Source of the DNA: an uncultured Desulfobacterales bacterium
Lineage (GTDB): Bacteria > Desulfobacterota > Desulfobulbia > Desulfobulbales > Desulfocapsaceae
Length of the DNA stretch: 64,000 bases
NCBI GenBank assembly: GCA_937915545.1
Contig: CALGIJ010000012.1
Location: 1-64,000, forward strand
Direction: 5' to 3'
Below are positions 15,519-24,759 of the stretch, in pieces. Made by a program: the position numbers and the translations under genes. A model generated the notes under the pieces. That model saw only the letters and a list, made by a program, of their open reading frames with translations, did not search any database and had not been told where the DNA came from. The first letter of the stretch is position 1. Each line of letters starts with the position of its first letter.

Positions 15519-17269
15519 GCCGAGAGCTCGTCGAGCAGGTTACGGGCGAATTCGAGGCCCGGGTCGAGGGTCAGCGCCAGGGTGAGGAACTCTTTGGCTT
15601 CCCCATGTCTGCCGAGACGATGGTAGTTGACGCCGAGGTTGGCGTAGTCCACCGCCGAGGCCGGGTTGAGGGTCACCGCCCGGCGAAAGTGCTCTATCGC
15701 CTGCTCATACTGGCCGAGCTTGAAGAAACAGACGCCAAGGATATTGTGCATGTCCGGCCGCTCCTCATCCGCCGCCAGCCCCTGACGCAAGGTATCGACA
15801 GCCTCCTCGTAACGGCCGAGGTCGCGCAGGCAGGTCCCCTTGTAGGAGAGGATATAGGGCAGGTCCTCCCCTTCCGGGCCAAGCTGCAGGGCCCGCTCGA
15901 AATGGGCCAGGGCTTCAGCGGCAGCGCCCTGGTCGGCGAGATTGCGGCCGCGATAGAACTCAAGATAGTAGGCCCCCGGCAGGAGCCCTTCCATCTGCGC
16001 CAGCTTGGCGTCGAGGACTTGTGGCTCATTGATCAGCTCCACGGCCAGCTTGGCGGCGAACAGGCCGACATCGCTCAGCATCGAGCGTTCGCGGAAGTGG
16101 GCCCCGGGCACGATGGTGTACAGGGCCGGGATCTGCAACTGCGGATGGGTGACGTCGATCATCAACACCTCCATGCCGATGTCGGCCAGGGCCTTGACGC
16201 AGTTGTCGATCTCCACGCGCAGGTTGCTGTCGCTGCGATCGGCCATTTCGCCGATGGTCACCGTCGCCGGGGCGGCGGTGAGATGGTCGACCTCGCTCAT
16301 CGACAGCGGCTTGGGCAGGCCGGAGGCGACGTAGTTGGCATTGCTGTTGAAATCCCCGGCCAGCTGGGCCACCTCGGTGATGGCGCGGATGACCGCTTTC
16401 TCCGGGCCCGGCGTGGTGCCGGCAGTGTAGACGATCTCGCTCTTTACCGGGAAGGTCGAGGGGTCGACAGCCACCGCGCCCACCGTGGGAATGCCGGTAT
16501 CGAGGGTGAAGTCGTTGAGATAGAGCTCTATGCCCTGGCGGGCGAACTTGGCCAGCAAGTCTTTTGCCACCGGATCCTCTATCGAGGCGGTGTCGATGCG
16601 CGGCACAGAGAGTCTGCCATGGCTGACAAGGGCCGACACGTGGCGCTCGACGATCTCGCAGATGCCCTGAATGGCAGCCTCCTCGAGGGTGTTGCCGGCG
16701 GAGGGCCCGTTGAACTCGTTGATGGCAAAGAACCAGGAAAAGGGCACCAGCACGCTCTCGCCGCGGGTGATGTTGGTGGCCCAGGCCCACTGCAGCGGGA
16801 TGCCTTCCAGTAGTTGCTCCAGCCTGGCGGCGCCGCTATGGCTGTCGTGCACCGAGAGGAGGAGGAACTGTAGGCCCAGCACCGGATAGCCGGCCTCCTT
16901 CATCTGCCGGTAGTCGCCGACGAGGAAGTTGTCGGCTCTGTTCTTGAAGCTGAAAAACGAGAAGCGCTCGGCCAGCTCCATGCAGGCGGAGGCCTCCGCC
17001 TGAATTGGCGAGGCCCCCTTTCCCATCTGCTTTTTCGTGCCGGTGAGGGCCATGGCGTCCTCGCCACAGACGCTGAAGTACACCGGAATGTCGAGGCGGC
17101 CGTTGTCTATTCTCTTGACCTCGTTAAGGATGGAAAGATCGAGTTCTTCGATGCGGGCGTAGAAGGAGGCCAGCGTCTTTTCCGGGGCGACGACCTTGTC
17201 CTGATCGATGGTGAAGCCTTTGTGGCAGTCTGTAAAGCGTAGGGGAAGGTGTTTCATCTTTATATCCAT
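15515..17269 (-). CDS. YcaO-domain protein with C-terminal TPR repeats
   Basis: A 584-residue protein. Residues ~70-400 carry the YcaO fold, an ATP-dependent activator of backbone amides used in azoline, thioamide and amidine formation. Motifs include GKGASPIQAEASACMELAERF (84-104, read here in two overlapping parts) and EEAAIQGICEIVERHV, with Glu residues expected to bind Mg-ATP. From about residue 425 to the end there are TPR repeats (AEALAHFERALQLGP, EEAVDTLRQGLAAD, EQAIEHFRRAVTLNP). No TfuA partner, dehydrogenase or obvious precursor peptide is adjacent. The target could be a ribosomal or other protein bound by the TPRs; this is inference. Start could also be Met5. Confidence 0.88.
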   Translation of the reverse strand: MDIKMKHLPLRFTDCHKGFTIDQDKVVAPEKTLASFYARIEELDLSILNEVKRIDNGRLDIPVYFSVCGEDAMALTGTKKQMGKGASPIQAEASACMELAERFSFFSFKNRADNFLVGDYRQMKEAGYPVLGLQFLLLSVHDSHSGAARLEQLLEGIPLQWAWATNITRGESVLVPFSWFFAINEFNGPSAGNTLEEAAIQGICEIVERHVSALVSHGRLSVPRIDTASIEDPVAKDLLAKFARQGIELYLNDFTLDTGIPTVGAVAVDPSTFPVKSEIVYTAGTTPGPEKAVIRAITEVAQLAGDFNSNANYVASGLPKPLSMSEVDHLTAAPATVTIGEMADRSDSNLRVEIDNCVKALADIGMEVLMIDVTHPQLQIPALYTIVPGAHFRERSMLSDVGLFAAKLAVELINEPQVLDAKLAQMEGLLPGAYYLEFYRGRNLADQGAAAEALAHFERALQLGPEGEDLPYILSYKGTCLRDLGRYEEAVDTLRQGLAADEERPDMHNILGVCFFKLGQYEQAIEHFRRAVTLNPASAVDYANLGVNYHRLGRHGEAKEFLTLALTLDPGLEFARNLLDELSA

Positions 17270-17795
17270 GAGGCTCTATCTGAGGTAAGGCAAAATGCCG
17301 AAAATGGACCGGGGCGCTGCTTGCCAAGAAAGAGGCCCACGCTATCCGCCTCCTTTAGCGGGGCGCACCTCAGCGCTCCGGAAAAGGAGGCAGTGCAGAC
17401 TACCACACAATGGTGGCTCCCTTCACCATCATTTCGCCACGAGGGCCGCAGAGTCCGCCATATCGCATCGGCAAAGAAATTTCGGCAGCGAAAGCCCTGC
17501 CGGTGGAGACGGCAGCAGGTCTTGACCACCTTCCCTGTTGCAGAAAATGGCGCTCTCTTGCGACCGCGTATCGCGTCATCTCGATCGATGCCAATCTCAA
17601 CCTGGCCTGGGAATCCATCAATGCCGGAACCTGCGCCATTGCCGCCTACGATCAAAAACCCTATGGTGCGCAGTTGGACACCGGCGACGCCAATTCCCCG
17701 TCATTTGTCATAGGTGATTGACACTGCTTGAAGGGGGGTTACCATTAGCTCGAAGACATCCTCCTTTGTGTTACTTCTACCTCAGGAAGGTCAAG
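17270..17795. other. 526-base region between the YcaO operon and the RND pump, no confident gene
   Basis: Both strands stay open for 80-130 codons here (for example 17410-17721 plus and 17400-17639 minus). None of the products resembles a known family or has a convincing ribosome site. It must hold the promoter of the YcaO-cobalamin transcript on minus and contains the pump promoter on plus. A stretch near 17505-17535 is loosely like a B12-box on the minus strand but does not fit the consensus. Confidence 0.4.
17718..17745 (+). promoter_or_regulatory. promoter of the RND efflux genes
   Basis: A consensus TTGACA and TACCAT are 16 bases apart, about 50 bases upstream of the adaptor start. No regulator gene or clear operator lies beside it. 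Confidence 0.5.
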
Positions 17796-18926
17796 ATGAA
17801 GAAAAAACTCTTTTTTACCGTTCTCGGCCTGCTCCTCCTCGCCGCGGGCATTGGCGGCATCAAGGCCTTGCAGATCAAAAAGATGGTCGACCAAGGTAAG
17901 GCGATGACCTTTCCTCCGGAGGTGGTCACGGCAGCCGAGGCGCAAAAAAGCTCCTGGGAGTTGACGCTTGGTTCGGTTGGCACGCTCACCGCCGTCCAGG
18001 GAGTGACGGTTGCTGCGGAGATGCCCGGCAAGGTCGTCCGCATAGCTTTTGAACCCGGGACCAAGGTGCAGGAAGGCGGGCTGCTGATCAAGCAGGACAG
18101 CACCACCGAGGAAGCGCAGCTGCGCTCGGCAGAGGCGCAGATCGCCCTGGCCCAGAACAACTTCAACAGAATTGAGGAGCTCTATCGGCGCAATGCCATT
18201 TCCCGTGCGGATTTCGACAACGCCGAGGCGCAGCTCAAGGCCAACAAGGCCCAGGCCGATGCCATTCGCACCGCCATCGCCAAGAAAAACGTCCAGGCCC
18301 CGTTCAGCGGCTGGTTGGGCATCCGCCTGGTCAATCTCGGAGAAATCCTCAAAGAGGGCACGCCCATCGTTTCCCTGCAGGCGCTTAACCCGATCTTCGT
18401 CAACTTTCAGCTGCCGCAGCACCACCTGGGCCGGATCGCCCTCGGCCACGTGGTGCGCATCACCTCAGACGCTCTGCCGCGGGCAGCTGTTGAAGGCCGC
18501 ATCACCGCCATAAACCCCCAGGTCGACAGCATCACCCGCACTATTTCGGTGCAGGCGACCCTGAAAAACAGCGACGAAAGTCTCCGCCCGGGGATGTTTG
18601 TCAACGTCCAGGTGGTATTGCCAGAGGACAATCAGGTGCTGGCCATTCCCGCCACCGCCGTGCTCTATGCCCCGTATAGCGATTCGGTCTTCGTAGTCGT
18701 CGAGAAAACCGATGATAAAGGCGGGCAGCCGATCAAGGTGGTGAACCAGCGCTTCGTACGCCTCGGTGAAAAACGGGGCGACTTCATCTCGGTGCTCTCC
18801 GGCCTTTCCGAACGGGACATGGTGGTCACCACCGGGGTCTTCAAACTGCGCAATGGTCAGCCGGTGGTCATCGACAACAACCTGGCGCCGGCATTCACGC
18901 TGTCGCCACGGCCCGAGGACAGCTAA
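17796..18926 (+). CDS. RND efflux periplasmic adaptor (membrane fusion protein)
   Basis: A 376-residue HlyD/AcrA-type adaptor linking an inner-membrane RND pump to an outer-membrane channel. An N-terminal membrane anchor (LFFTVLGLLLLAAGIGGIKA) is followed by a lipoyl half (MPGKVVRIAFEPGTKVQEGG), a coiled-coil hairpin (~residues 95-150), the second lipoyl half (VQAPFSGWLGIRLVNLGE) and beta-barrel and membrane-proximal domains. Start at 17796 is fixed by AGGAAGG five bases upstream. There is no lipobox, unlike AcrA. It is co-transcribed with the pump gene about 100 bases downstream. No TolC-like gene is in the window. Confidence 0.93.
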   Translation: MKKKLFFTVLGLLLLAAGIGGIKALQIKKMVDQGKAMTFPPEVVTAAEAQKSSWELTLGSVGTLTAVQGVTVAAEMPGKVVRIAFEPGTKVQEGGLLIKQDSTTEEAQLRSAEAQIALAQNNFNRIEELYRRNAISRADFDNAEAQLKANKAQADAIRTAIAKKNVQAPFSGWLGIRLVNLGEILKEGTPIVSLQALNPIFVNFQLPQHHLGRIALGHVVRITSDALPRAAVEGRITAINPQVDSITRTISVQATLKNSDESLRPGMFVNVQVVLPEDNQVLAIPATAVLYAPYSDSVFVVVEKTDDKGGQPIKVVNQRFVRLGEKRGDFISVLSGLSERDMVVTTGVFKLRNGQPVVIDNNLAPAFTLSPRPEDS

Positions 18927-19025
18927 CACCTCTGTTGCTGGGCTAGCTGCCATGGTGAACGGGGGGCGCCATCATGACGTCGCCGCTCGTTACTCGCGAA
19001 TCCTCTCTTTCGTGGAGCGTTGTTG

Positions 19026-22000
19026 ATGAAATTCACCGATCTCTTCATTCGCCGACCGGTTCTGGCGGTGGTTATCAGTCTGGTAGTCGTCATTGCCGGC
19101 CTACAGGCCATTCGCAGCCTCAATGTACGGCAATATCCGCGCAGCGACAATGCGGTGGTAACCGTGACCACTGTTTATGTCGGGGCCGGTGCCGACCTGG
19201 TGCGCGGGTTTATCACCACCCCTCTCGAGCGGGCGATCGCCGCCGCCGACGGCATAGAGTATATCGAGTCGCAGAGCGCCCAAGGCCTCTCGACCATCAA
19301 TGTCCGCTTAAAACTCAATTACGATCCAATCAAGGCCCTCTCCGAGATCAGCTCCAAAGTCGACCAGATTCGCGGTGACTTGCCCCCCGAGGCCCAGGTC
19401 CCGGCCCTCAACGTCGAATCGGCGGACAGCCAGTTCGCCTCGGCGTATCTCAGTTTTACCGACAAGGAGCTGCGCCAGAATGAGATCACCGACTACCTGG
19501 TCAGGGTGGTGCAGCCGCGACTCTCGGCAGTCGAGGGGGTACAGCGCGCCGATATCCTCGGGGGGCGCACCTTCGCCATGCGCATCTGGCTCAATTCCGA
19601 GCGGATGGCCGCCTACAACATCAGCCCGGCGATGGTTCGGCAGGCTTTGGCCAGCAACAACTTCCTGGCGGCGGTCGGCCAGACCAAGGGTTCGCTGATC
19701 CAGATCAACCTGACGGCCAACACCGACCTGCGCTCGCTCGGCGAGTTCAAAAAGCTGATTATCCGCGAGCAGGGGGGCGGCGTGGTGCGCCTCGAGGACA
19801 TCGCCGAGGTGGTGCTGGGGGCCGAGGATTACGGGTCGGAGGTGCGCTTTTCCGGTCAGGCCGCGGTGTTCATGGGCATTTGGCCGCTGCCCAATGCCAA
19901 CTCCATCGATGTGCTGAAGCGGGTGCGCCTCGAGTTGGAGGCCATTCAGAATCAGATGCCGAGCGGCATGACAGCAACCATCGGCTACGATGCTACCGAG
20001 TACATTACCAACGCCATCGACGAAGTCATCAAGACCCTGCTCGACACCCTGCTCATCGTCGTGGTTATCATCTACCTGTTTCTCGGCTCGTTTCGCTCGG
20101 TGCTGGTGCCGGTAGTGGCCATCCCGGTGTCGCTGATTGGCGGCATCTTTCTCATGCAGGTCTTTGGTTTTACCATCAACCTGCTGACCCTGCTGGCCAT
20201 TGTCCTTTCCGTCGGTCTGGTGGTCGACGACGCCATCGTCGTGGTGGAAAACGTCGAGCGCCACCTGCGCGATGGGCTCGCCCCCTATGATGCGGCAATC
20301 AAGGGGGCCAGGGAACTGGTCGGGCCGATCATCGCCATGACCATTACCCTGGCGGCGGTCTATGCCCCCATCGGCCTGCAAGGAGGGTTGACAGGATCGC
20401 TCTTCCGCGAATTCGCCTTCACCCTGGCTGGAGCGGTGACCATCTCGGGTATCGTTGCCCTGACCCTCTCCCCGGTGATGTCGGCCAAGATTCTCAAACC
20501 GGGAACGGAAAGCACCGGCTTTTCCGGAAAAATCGCCCGGGACTTCAAGAAGATTCAAGCCTTGTATCGCTGGCTGCTTGATGGCACCCTCAATGCCAGG
20601 CCCGCCGTCTACATGGTGTGGCTGGTTCTGGTGGCACTTGCCTTCCCGATGTTCATGATGTCGGCCAAGGAGCTGGCCCCGGCCGAGGACCAAGGGGTGA
20701 TTTTCGGCATCCTCGATGGCGCGGCCAACTCCACCCTGGACCAGAACAGCCTCTACGCCGCCGCGGCCAACGACGCCTTCATGAGCGTACCGGAGACCGA
20801 CTTCACCTTTCAGATCACTTTTCCCAATTCCGGATTCGGCGGCATGGTGCTCAGCCCCTGGGAAAAACGAGCGCGCGATGTCTTCGAGATCATGCCGGAA
20901 GTGCAAGGAAAACTCCATGCCATCCCCGGGATCCGCATGTTTCCGGTAACACCCCCGGCCTTGCCCGGAGGAGGGCAGTTCCCTGTCGAATTCATCATCG
21001 CCTCCACCGCCGAAGTCGATCAGATCCTGCAGTTTGCACAGCAGATCCAGGGCAAGGCCATTGAGAGCAAGATGTTCGCCTTTCCCCCGCTGATCGATGT
21101 CAAGATGGATCAGCTCCAGTCGGAGATCGTCATCGATCGCGACAAGGTCGCCGACCTCGGCCTGAGCCTGCAACAGGTCGGCTCGGATGTCGGTACCATG
21201 CTCTCCGGCAATTTCGTCAACCGCTTCAATATCTCCGGCCGCAGCTACAAAGTGATCCCGCAGATTTCCCGAATCGAGCGGCTCAACCCCAGCCAGCTGG
21301 AGAACATCTACGTCACCGGCCCGGACGGCAAATTGGTGCAGCTGTCGACGGTGGCCAGCATCAAGAATTCCACCGGCCCCCGTTCCCTCAATCGTTTCCA
21401 GCAGCTCAATGCCGTCAAGATCAGCGGGGTTGCTATCCGACCGCTCGATGAGGCCCTGCGCTTTCTCGAAGACGAGGCGATGAAGATCCTCCCCAAGGGC
21501 TACGTGCTCGATTACACCGGCGAGTCGCGTCAGTTACGGACCGAGGGCAACAAATTCCTGCCGGCCTTCGGCCTGGCGGTGATTCTTATCTTCATGGTGC
21601 TAGCCGCCCAGTTCAACAGCTTCCGCGACCCATTTATCATTCTCGCCGGGTCGGTCCCCCTGGCGATGTTCGGGGCGCTGCTCTTCACCTTCCTGAAAAT
21701 GCCCGACCCCAGCGTCCAGTTCTGGACCCACGGCTGGACGACAACCATGAACATCTACTCCCAGGTGGGGTTGGTCACCCTGGTCGGCCTGGTCTCGAAG
21801 AACGGCATCCTCATTGTCGAGTTCGCCAACAAGCTCCAGGAACAGGGCCTTTCCAAGCGGCAGGCGATCACCGAGGCGGCGATTACCCGGCTACGCCCGG
21901 TACTGATGACCACCGGCGCCACCATCGCCGGCCATTTTCCCCTGACCCTGGTCTCCGGGGCCGGTGCACTGGCCCGGAACTCCATCGGTCTGGTACTGGT

Positions 22001-22109
22001 CGGAGGAATGGCCATCGGCACCCTGTTTACGCTCTTTGTCATTCCCTCGATCTATATGCTGATCGCCAGGGACCATGCGGGTGAACATGCTGAAAAGGGT
22101 AGTGATTAG
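19026..22109 (+). CDS. RND multidrug efflux pump, inner-membrane transporter (HAE-1/AcrB-like)
   Basis: A 1027-residue proton-driven exporter of the AcrB/MexB family. It begins MKFTDLFIRRPVLAVVISL, the usual first membrane helix. Helix 4 carries the proton-relay aspartates in LVVDDAIVVVENVERH. Two large periplasmic loops separate two sets of six helices. The C-terminal half has GLVSKNGILIVEFANK. The ATG at 19026 has GGAG eight bases upstream; two TTG codons just before it are less likely starts. Substrates cannot be predicted from sequence. Confidence 0.94.
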   Translation: MKFTDLFIRRPVLAVVISLVVVIAGLQAIRSLNVRQYPRSDNAVVTVTTVYVGAGADLVRGFITTPLERAIAAADGIEYIESQSAQGLSTINVRLKLNYDPIKALSEISSKVDQIRGDLPPEAQVPALNVESADSQFASAYLSFTDKELRQNEITDYLVRVVQPRLSAVEGVQRADILGGRTFAMRIWLNSERMAAYNISPAMVRQALASNNFLAAVGQTKGSLIQINLTANTDLRSLGEFKKLIIREQGGGVVRLEDIAEVVLGAEDYGSEVRFSGQAAVFMGIWPLPNANSIDVLKRVRLELEAIQNQMPSGMTATIGYDATEYITNAIDEVIKTLLDTLLIVVVIIYLFLGSFRSVLVPVVAIPVSLIGGIFLMQVFGFTINLLTLLAIVLSVGLVVDDAIVVVENVERHLRDGLAPYDAAIKGARELVGPIIAMTITLAAVYAPIGLQGGLTGSLFREFAFTLAGAVTISGIVALTLSPVMSAKILKPGTESTGFSGKIARDFKKIQALYRWLLDGTLNARPAVYMVWLVLVALAFPMFMMSAKELAPAEDQGVIFGILDGAANSTLDQNSLYAAAANDAFMSVPETDFTFQITFPNSGFGGMVLSPWEKRARDVFEIMPEVQGKLHAIPGIRMFPVTPPALPGGGQFPVEFIIASTAEVDQILQFAQQIQGKAIESKMFAFPPLIDVKMDQLQSEIVIDRDKVADLGLSLQQVGSDVGTMLSGNFVNRFNISGRSYKVIPQISRIERLNPSQLENIYVTGPDGKLVQLSTVASIKNSTGPRSLNRFQQLNAVKISGVAIRPLDEALRFLEDEAMKILPKGYVLDYTGESRQLRTEGNKFLPAFGLAVILIFMVLAAQFNSFRDPFIILAGSVPLAMFGALLFTFLKMPDPSVQFWTHGWTTTMNIYSQVGLVTLVGLVSKNGILIVEFANKLQEQGLSKRQAITEAAITRLRPVLMTTGATIAGHFPLTLVSGAGALARNSIGLVLVGGMAIGTLFTLFVIPSIYMLIARDHAGEHAEKGSD

Positions 22110-22203
22110 TCGCCAAGAATGCATTACCATGCGTGGGTCGGCGGAGTCGCGGGGGCCCCATTGCCGCCGAGAGATGCCAGTTGCAGGGTGGAGGAAAAAA
22201 AAG

Positions 22204-22671
22204 ATGACTGAGGAAAACGCGCAGACTGGGCTCGGCGTACGCCCGGATATGCAGGCAGTGTTGCGGCAGGAGGATCTGTGCGTGCTGGCGACCGCCTCGC
22301 CCAAGGGGCCGCACTGCTCGCTGATGGCCTATATCTGCAACCAGGATTGCACCAAGCTCTATATGGTCACCCTTAAAGAGAGCAGGAAATTCAGTAACCT
22401 GCAGGACAATGCGATCGTTTCCGTGCTCATTGACAACCGCCTCGCCAGCCAGGACCGACGCATCATGCAGGCCCTGACCCTGCGCGGACGATTCGAGATG
22501 CTCACCGACCCGCCGACCCTGACCGACATCCGCCGTCGCTTCCTGGCCAGGCACCCCCATTTGACCAGCCTCGCCGCAAGCGGCAGCGCCTGTTTCTTCG
22601 CCATCGCCATCGAGTCGCTGCAACTGCTCACCGGCGCCACCGAGGCCACTTACCAGAGCCTGGCGGAATGA
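22204..22671 (+). CDS. pyridoxamine 5'-phosphate oxidase-like flavin-binding protein
   Basis: A 155-residue split-barrel protein of the PNPOx-like family, likely binding FMN, F420 or heme. The fold is visible in VLATASPKGPHCSLMAY, LYMVTLKESRKFSNLQDN and VSVLIDNR. Family members are often general stress proteins or small reductases, and the substrate is unknown. The ATG at 22204 is preceded by GGAGGAAA. It follows the pump by 94 bases and a Nudix gene starts about 30 bases later, so these small redox/nucleotide genes may share a transcript. Confidence 0.75.
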   Translation: MTEENAQTGLGVRPDMQAVLRQEDLCVLATASPKGPHCSLMAYICNQDCTKLYMVTLKESRKFSNLQDNAIVSVLIDNRLASQDRRIMQALTLRGRFEMLTDPPTLTDIRRRFLARHPHLTSLAASGSACFFAIAIESLQLLTGATEATYQSLAE

Positions 22672-22699
22672 TTTGACGATTTCTTCGAGGGGCAAAACC

Positions 22700-23260
22700 A
22701 TGAACTACTGCCCGCAGTGCGGTTCGCCGGTACGACGTGGCATCCCTCCAGGGGATGACCGGGCACGATTTATCTGCGATGGCTGCCAGGCTATTCACTA
22801 CGCAAATCCGAAAATGGTGGTCGGGGCAATTATCATGGAACAGGACAAACTCCTGGTCTGCAAGAGAGCCATCGAGCCCCGTCTCGGGACCTGGACCCTG
22901 CCCGCCGGCTACATGGAGAACGGCGAGACCATCGAGGAGGCTGCTCGGCGCGAAGCCAGGGAAGAGGCCGGGGCCGTCCTCGTCGATCTTCGGCCCTACG
23001 CCCTGCTCAACCTGCCCACCATCGACCAGCTCTACTTCATGTTTCTGGGGCGGCTCGAAGCGGGCAAATTTTCCGCCGGGGCCGAGAGCCTCGAGGTACG
23101 GCTCATCGCCCTCGCGGACATTCCCTGGCAGGAACTGTCCTTTCCGGTGATCAGCCGGGTGCTCGAAGTCTTCGTGGTCGATTACCAACAGCAAATCTTC
23201 CCTTTTCGCATCCTCGACGTGCCGTTGGCAGGATACCATCGCCACGGCGCCTTTTTCTGA
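22700..23260 (+). CDS. Nudix hydrolase with N-terminal zinc ribbon
   Basis: A 186-residue protein with an N-terminal zinc ribbon (CPQCGSPV at ~3-10 and CDGCQ near 26-30), then a Nudix domain. The Nudix box is complete: GYMENGETIEEAARREA then REEAGA, matching GX5EX7REUXEEXGU. Zinc ribbon plus Nudix resembles NudC-type NADH pyrophosphatases and ADP-ribose pyrophosphatases, but the SQPWPFPxS signature of NudC is absent. The exact nucleotide substrate is therefore open. GAGGGG precedes the chosen ATG at 22700; an earlier in-frame start has no site. Confidence 0.85.
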   Translation: MNYCPQCGSPVRRGIPPGDDRARFICDGCQAIHYANPKMVVGAIIMEQDKLLVCKRAIEPRLGTWTLPAGYMENGETIEEAARREAREEAGAVLVDLRPYALLNLPTIDQLYFMFLGRLEAGKFSAGAESLEVRLIALADIPWQELSFPVISRVLEVFVVDYQQQIFPFRILDVPLAGYHRHGAFF

Positions 23261-23319
23261 GCCGCGCCCCTCCCCATTGGCCGCGACTCCCCCCTCTCTC
23301 AACAAGCAGGAGAATGGTG

Positions 23320-23931
23320 ATGTACAAGACAGTGGCGATTCTTGGCAGCCCACGAAGGCACGGCAACAGCACGGCCCTGGCCTCAATCATCTGCGACCGT
23401 CTGGCAGGCGCCGGCGGCGAGGTCAGGAGCCATCACCTCAACTCCCTCAGCTTCAAGGGCTGCCAGGCCTGCGGCGCATGCAAGATACGAAGCGAGAGCT
23501 GCATTCTCGAGGATGACCTGCGCCAGGTGCTGGCCGATTTTGCCTGGGCCGATTTCGTCATCCTGGCCACGCCGGTGTACTGGGGGGAAGTCACCGCCCA
23601 GCTCAAAGGATTCATCGATCGGATTTACTCCTTCCTCACCCCCGATTTCATGACGGCGGACAAAAAGCATCGCTTGGCCGGCCCCAAGAAGCTTGTCTTC
23701 ATCCAAAGCCAGGGGGCCGACAGTGAAGAGTTTTTTGCCGATATTTTTCCGAGATACAATGGCTTCTTCAGCCAGCTGGGCCTCTTTTCCGAAACCATCC
23801 TGATCCGCGGTTGCGGCCTGAACACCCCCGACGCGGCACTGCTCCGCCCGGAGCTGTTGCACCAGGCAGAGGCCGCCGCCGCGGCCCTGCTCGGCAGGGA
23901 GGATGCCTCTGGAAAACGCTCGGCTGGGTAG
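23320..23931 (+). CDS. NADPH-dependent FMN reductase / iron-sulfur flavoprotein-like
   Basis: A 203-residue flavodoxin-fold protein. The FMN phosphate loop is GSPRRHGNST near the N-terminus, and PVYWGEVTAQLKGFIDR forms the second flavin contact. Between them GCQACGACK followed by a Cys seven residues on (RSESC) has the compact cysteine spacing seen in archaeal and clostridial iron-sulfur flavoproteins (Isf), so a 4Fe-4S cluster is likely. The ATG at 23320 has AGGAG seven bases upstream; the Met at 23314 is too close to that site. Role: probably electron transfer or small-molecule reduction in an anaerobe. Confidence 0.82.
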   Translation: MYKTVAILGSPRRHGNSTALASIICDRLAGAGGEVRSHHLNSLSFKGCQACGACKIRSESCILEDDLRQVLADFAWADFVILATPVYWGEVTAQLKGFIDRIYSFLTPDFMTADKKHRLAGPKKLVFIQSQGADSEEFFADIFPRYNGFFSQLGLFSETILIRGCGLNTPDAALLRPELLHQAEAAAAALLGREDASGKRSAG

Positions 23932-24132
23932 GTTGTGCCGGCCTAAGCCACCGTTTGCGTCATGGGGACGAAAGTTCAGTCCTCGACCGGGCGGATGGGG
24001 GGAAGCCGTCGAACTGCAGGCCTCAGTCAAATACCGGATCAACCATACACTCTTGGATGTTCCACTTGAACAGAGATCAGGCACCGTGCAATTTCGGTCG
24101 CTCGCCGGGCTGCCGTATGGCGAGTTTCGCTG

Positions 24133-24630
24133 TTATGAGGTGGCGTGTTCGAACTCTCGCAACAGTGGCAGAATTCTGGCAAGAAAGCGCCCTTTCCCAC
24201 CGACAGCCACCCGCCGCTCCCCTTCGCCGCAACCTGCCATCGCCAGGAAGAGGCACTCCTCGGGAAGGATGCTAGGTGCACGCTGCGACCACTCGATGAC
24301 CGTCAGCCCGGAAGCATAGAAATACTCCTCCAGGCCGAGATCGAGGACATCGTCCTCGCCACGCAAGCGGTAGAAGTCCATATGATAGAGAGGCAAGCGG
24401 CCTGGGTATTCCTGAAACACGGCAAAGGAGGGGCTGGTCACATAGCAGGCCGCGGGCACCTCGAGGCCGCGGGCGATGGCCTGGGTGAGGGTGGTCTTGC
24501 CGGCCCCGAGGTCGCCATCGAGACAGAGCACGTCGCCTGCCTCGGCCGCACCGCCAAGCAGTCTCCCCAGGTTTTCGGTCTCATTCACGTCATGGAGCAG
24601 GATAATCATCTGATCGGTACTCTCCCTCAT
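24133..24630 (-). CDS. tsaE: tRNA threonylcarbamoyladenosine biosynthesis ATPase TsaE
   Basis: TsaE is the small P-loop ATPase that drives the TsaBD complex making t6A37 in ANN-decoding tRNAs. The 165-residue protein has Walker A GDLGAGKTTLTQAIARGL, the family motif SPSFAVFQEYPG, HMDFYRL and VIEWSQRAP. Met8 (24609) is an alternative start preceded at 12 bases by AGGGAG. It lies downstream of the cold-shock gene but behind a strong hairpin, so it probably has its own expression. The 200 bases between it and the convergent reductase gene hold nothing recognised. Confidence 0.93.
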   Translation of the reverse strand: MRESTDQMIILLHDVNETENLGRLLGGAAEAGDVLCLDGDLGAGKTTLTQAIARGLEVPAACYVTSPSFAVFQEYPGRLPLYHMDFYRLRGEDDVLDLGLEEYFYASGLTVIEWSQRAPSILPEECLFLAMAGCGEGERRVAVGGKGRFLARILPLLREFEHATS

Positions 24631-24690
24631 GGTCTCGGTATGCGGCGCAGCACATTGCCTGCAAGAACAGCAAAAGGGTTAACATAGCAA

Positions 24691-24735
24691 CGCCCCGGTC
24701 CGGGAGGCGCCCGCCGCCTCTCCCGACACGGGGCG
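24691..24735 (-). terminator. hairpin downstream of the cold-shock gene
   Basis: A long imperfect inverted repeat with arms beginning CGCCCC and ending GGGGCG and an inner GGGAGGCG/CGCCTCTCCC stem. It lies between the csp stop and tsaE. The T-run after it on minus is weak, so efficiency is uncertain. Confidence 0.45.
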
Positions 24736-24759
24736 AAATTTGCGACGGCGAGAAGCCGG

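Noticed and set aside
17505..17535. B12-box-like string upstream of the cobalamin operon
   Set aside because: On minus GGTCAAGACCTGCTGCC resembles part of the cobalamin riboswitch box, but the spacing is wrong and the companion conserved elements were not found.
17400..17721. Small overlapping frames on both strands between ycaO and the pump
   Set aside because: No ribosome site, family resemblance or signal peptide favours any one; recorded as an unassigned region instead.
19308..21173. 621-codon open frame antisense to the RND pump
   Set aside because: Same reason: low-complexity His/Gly/Asp-rich product opposite a complete transporter.
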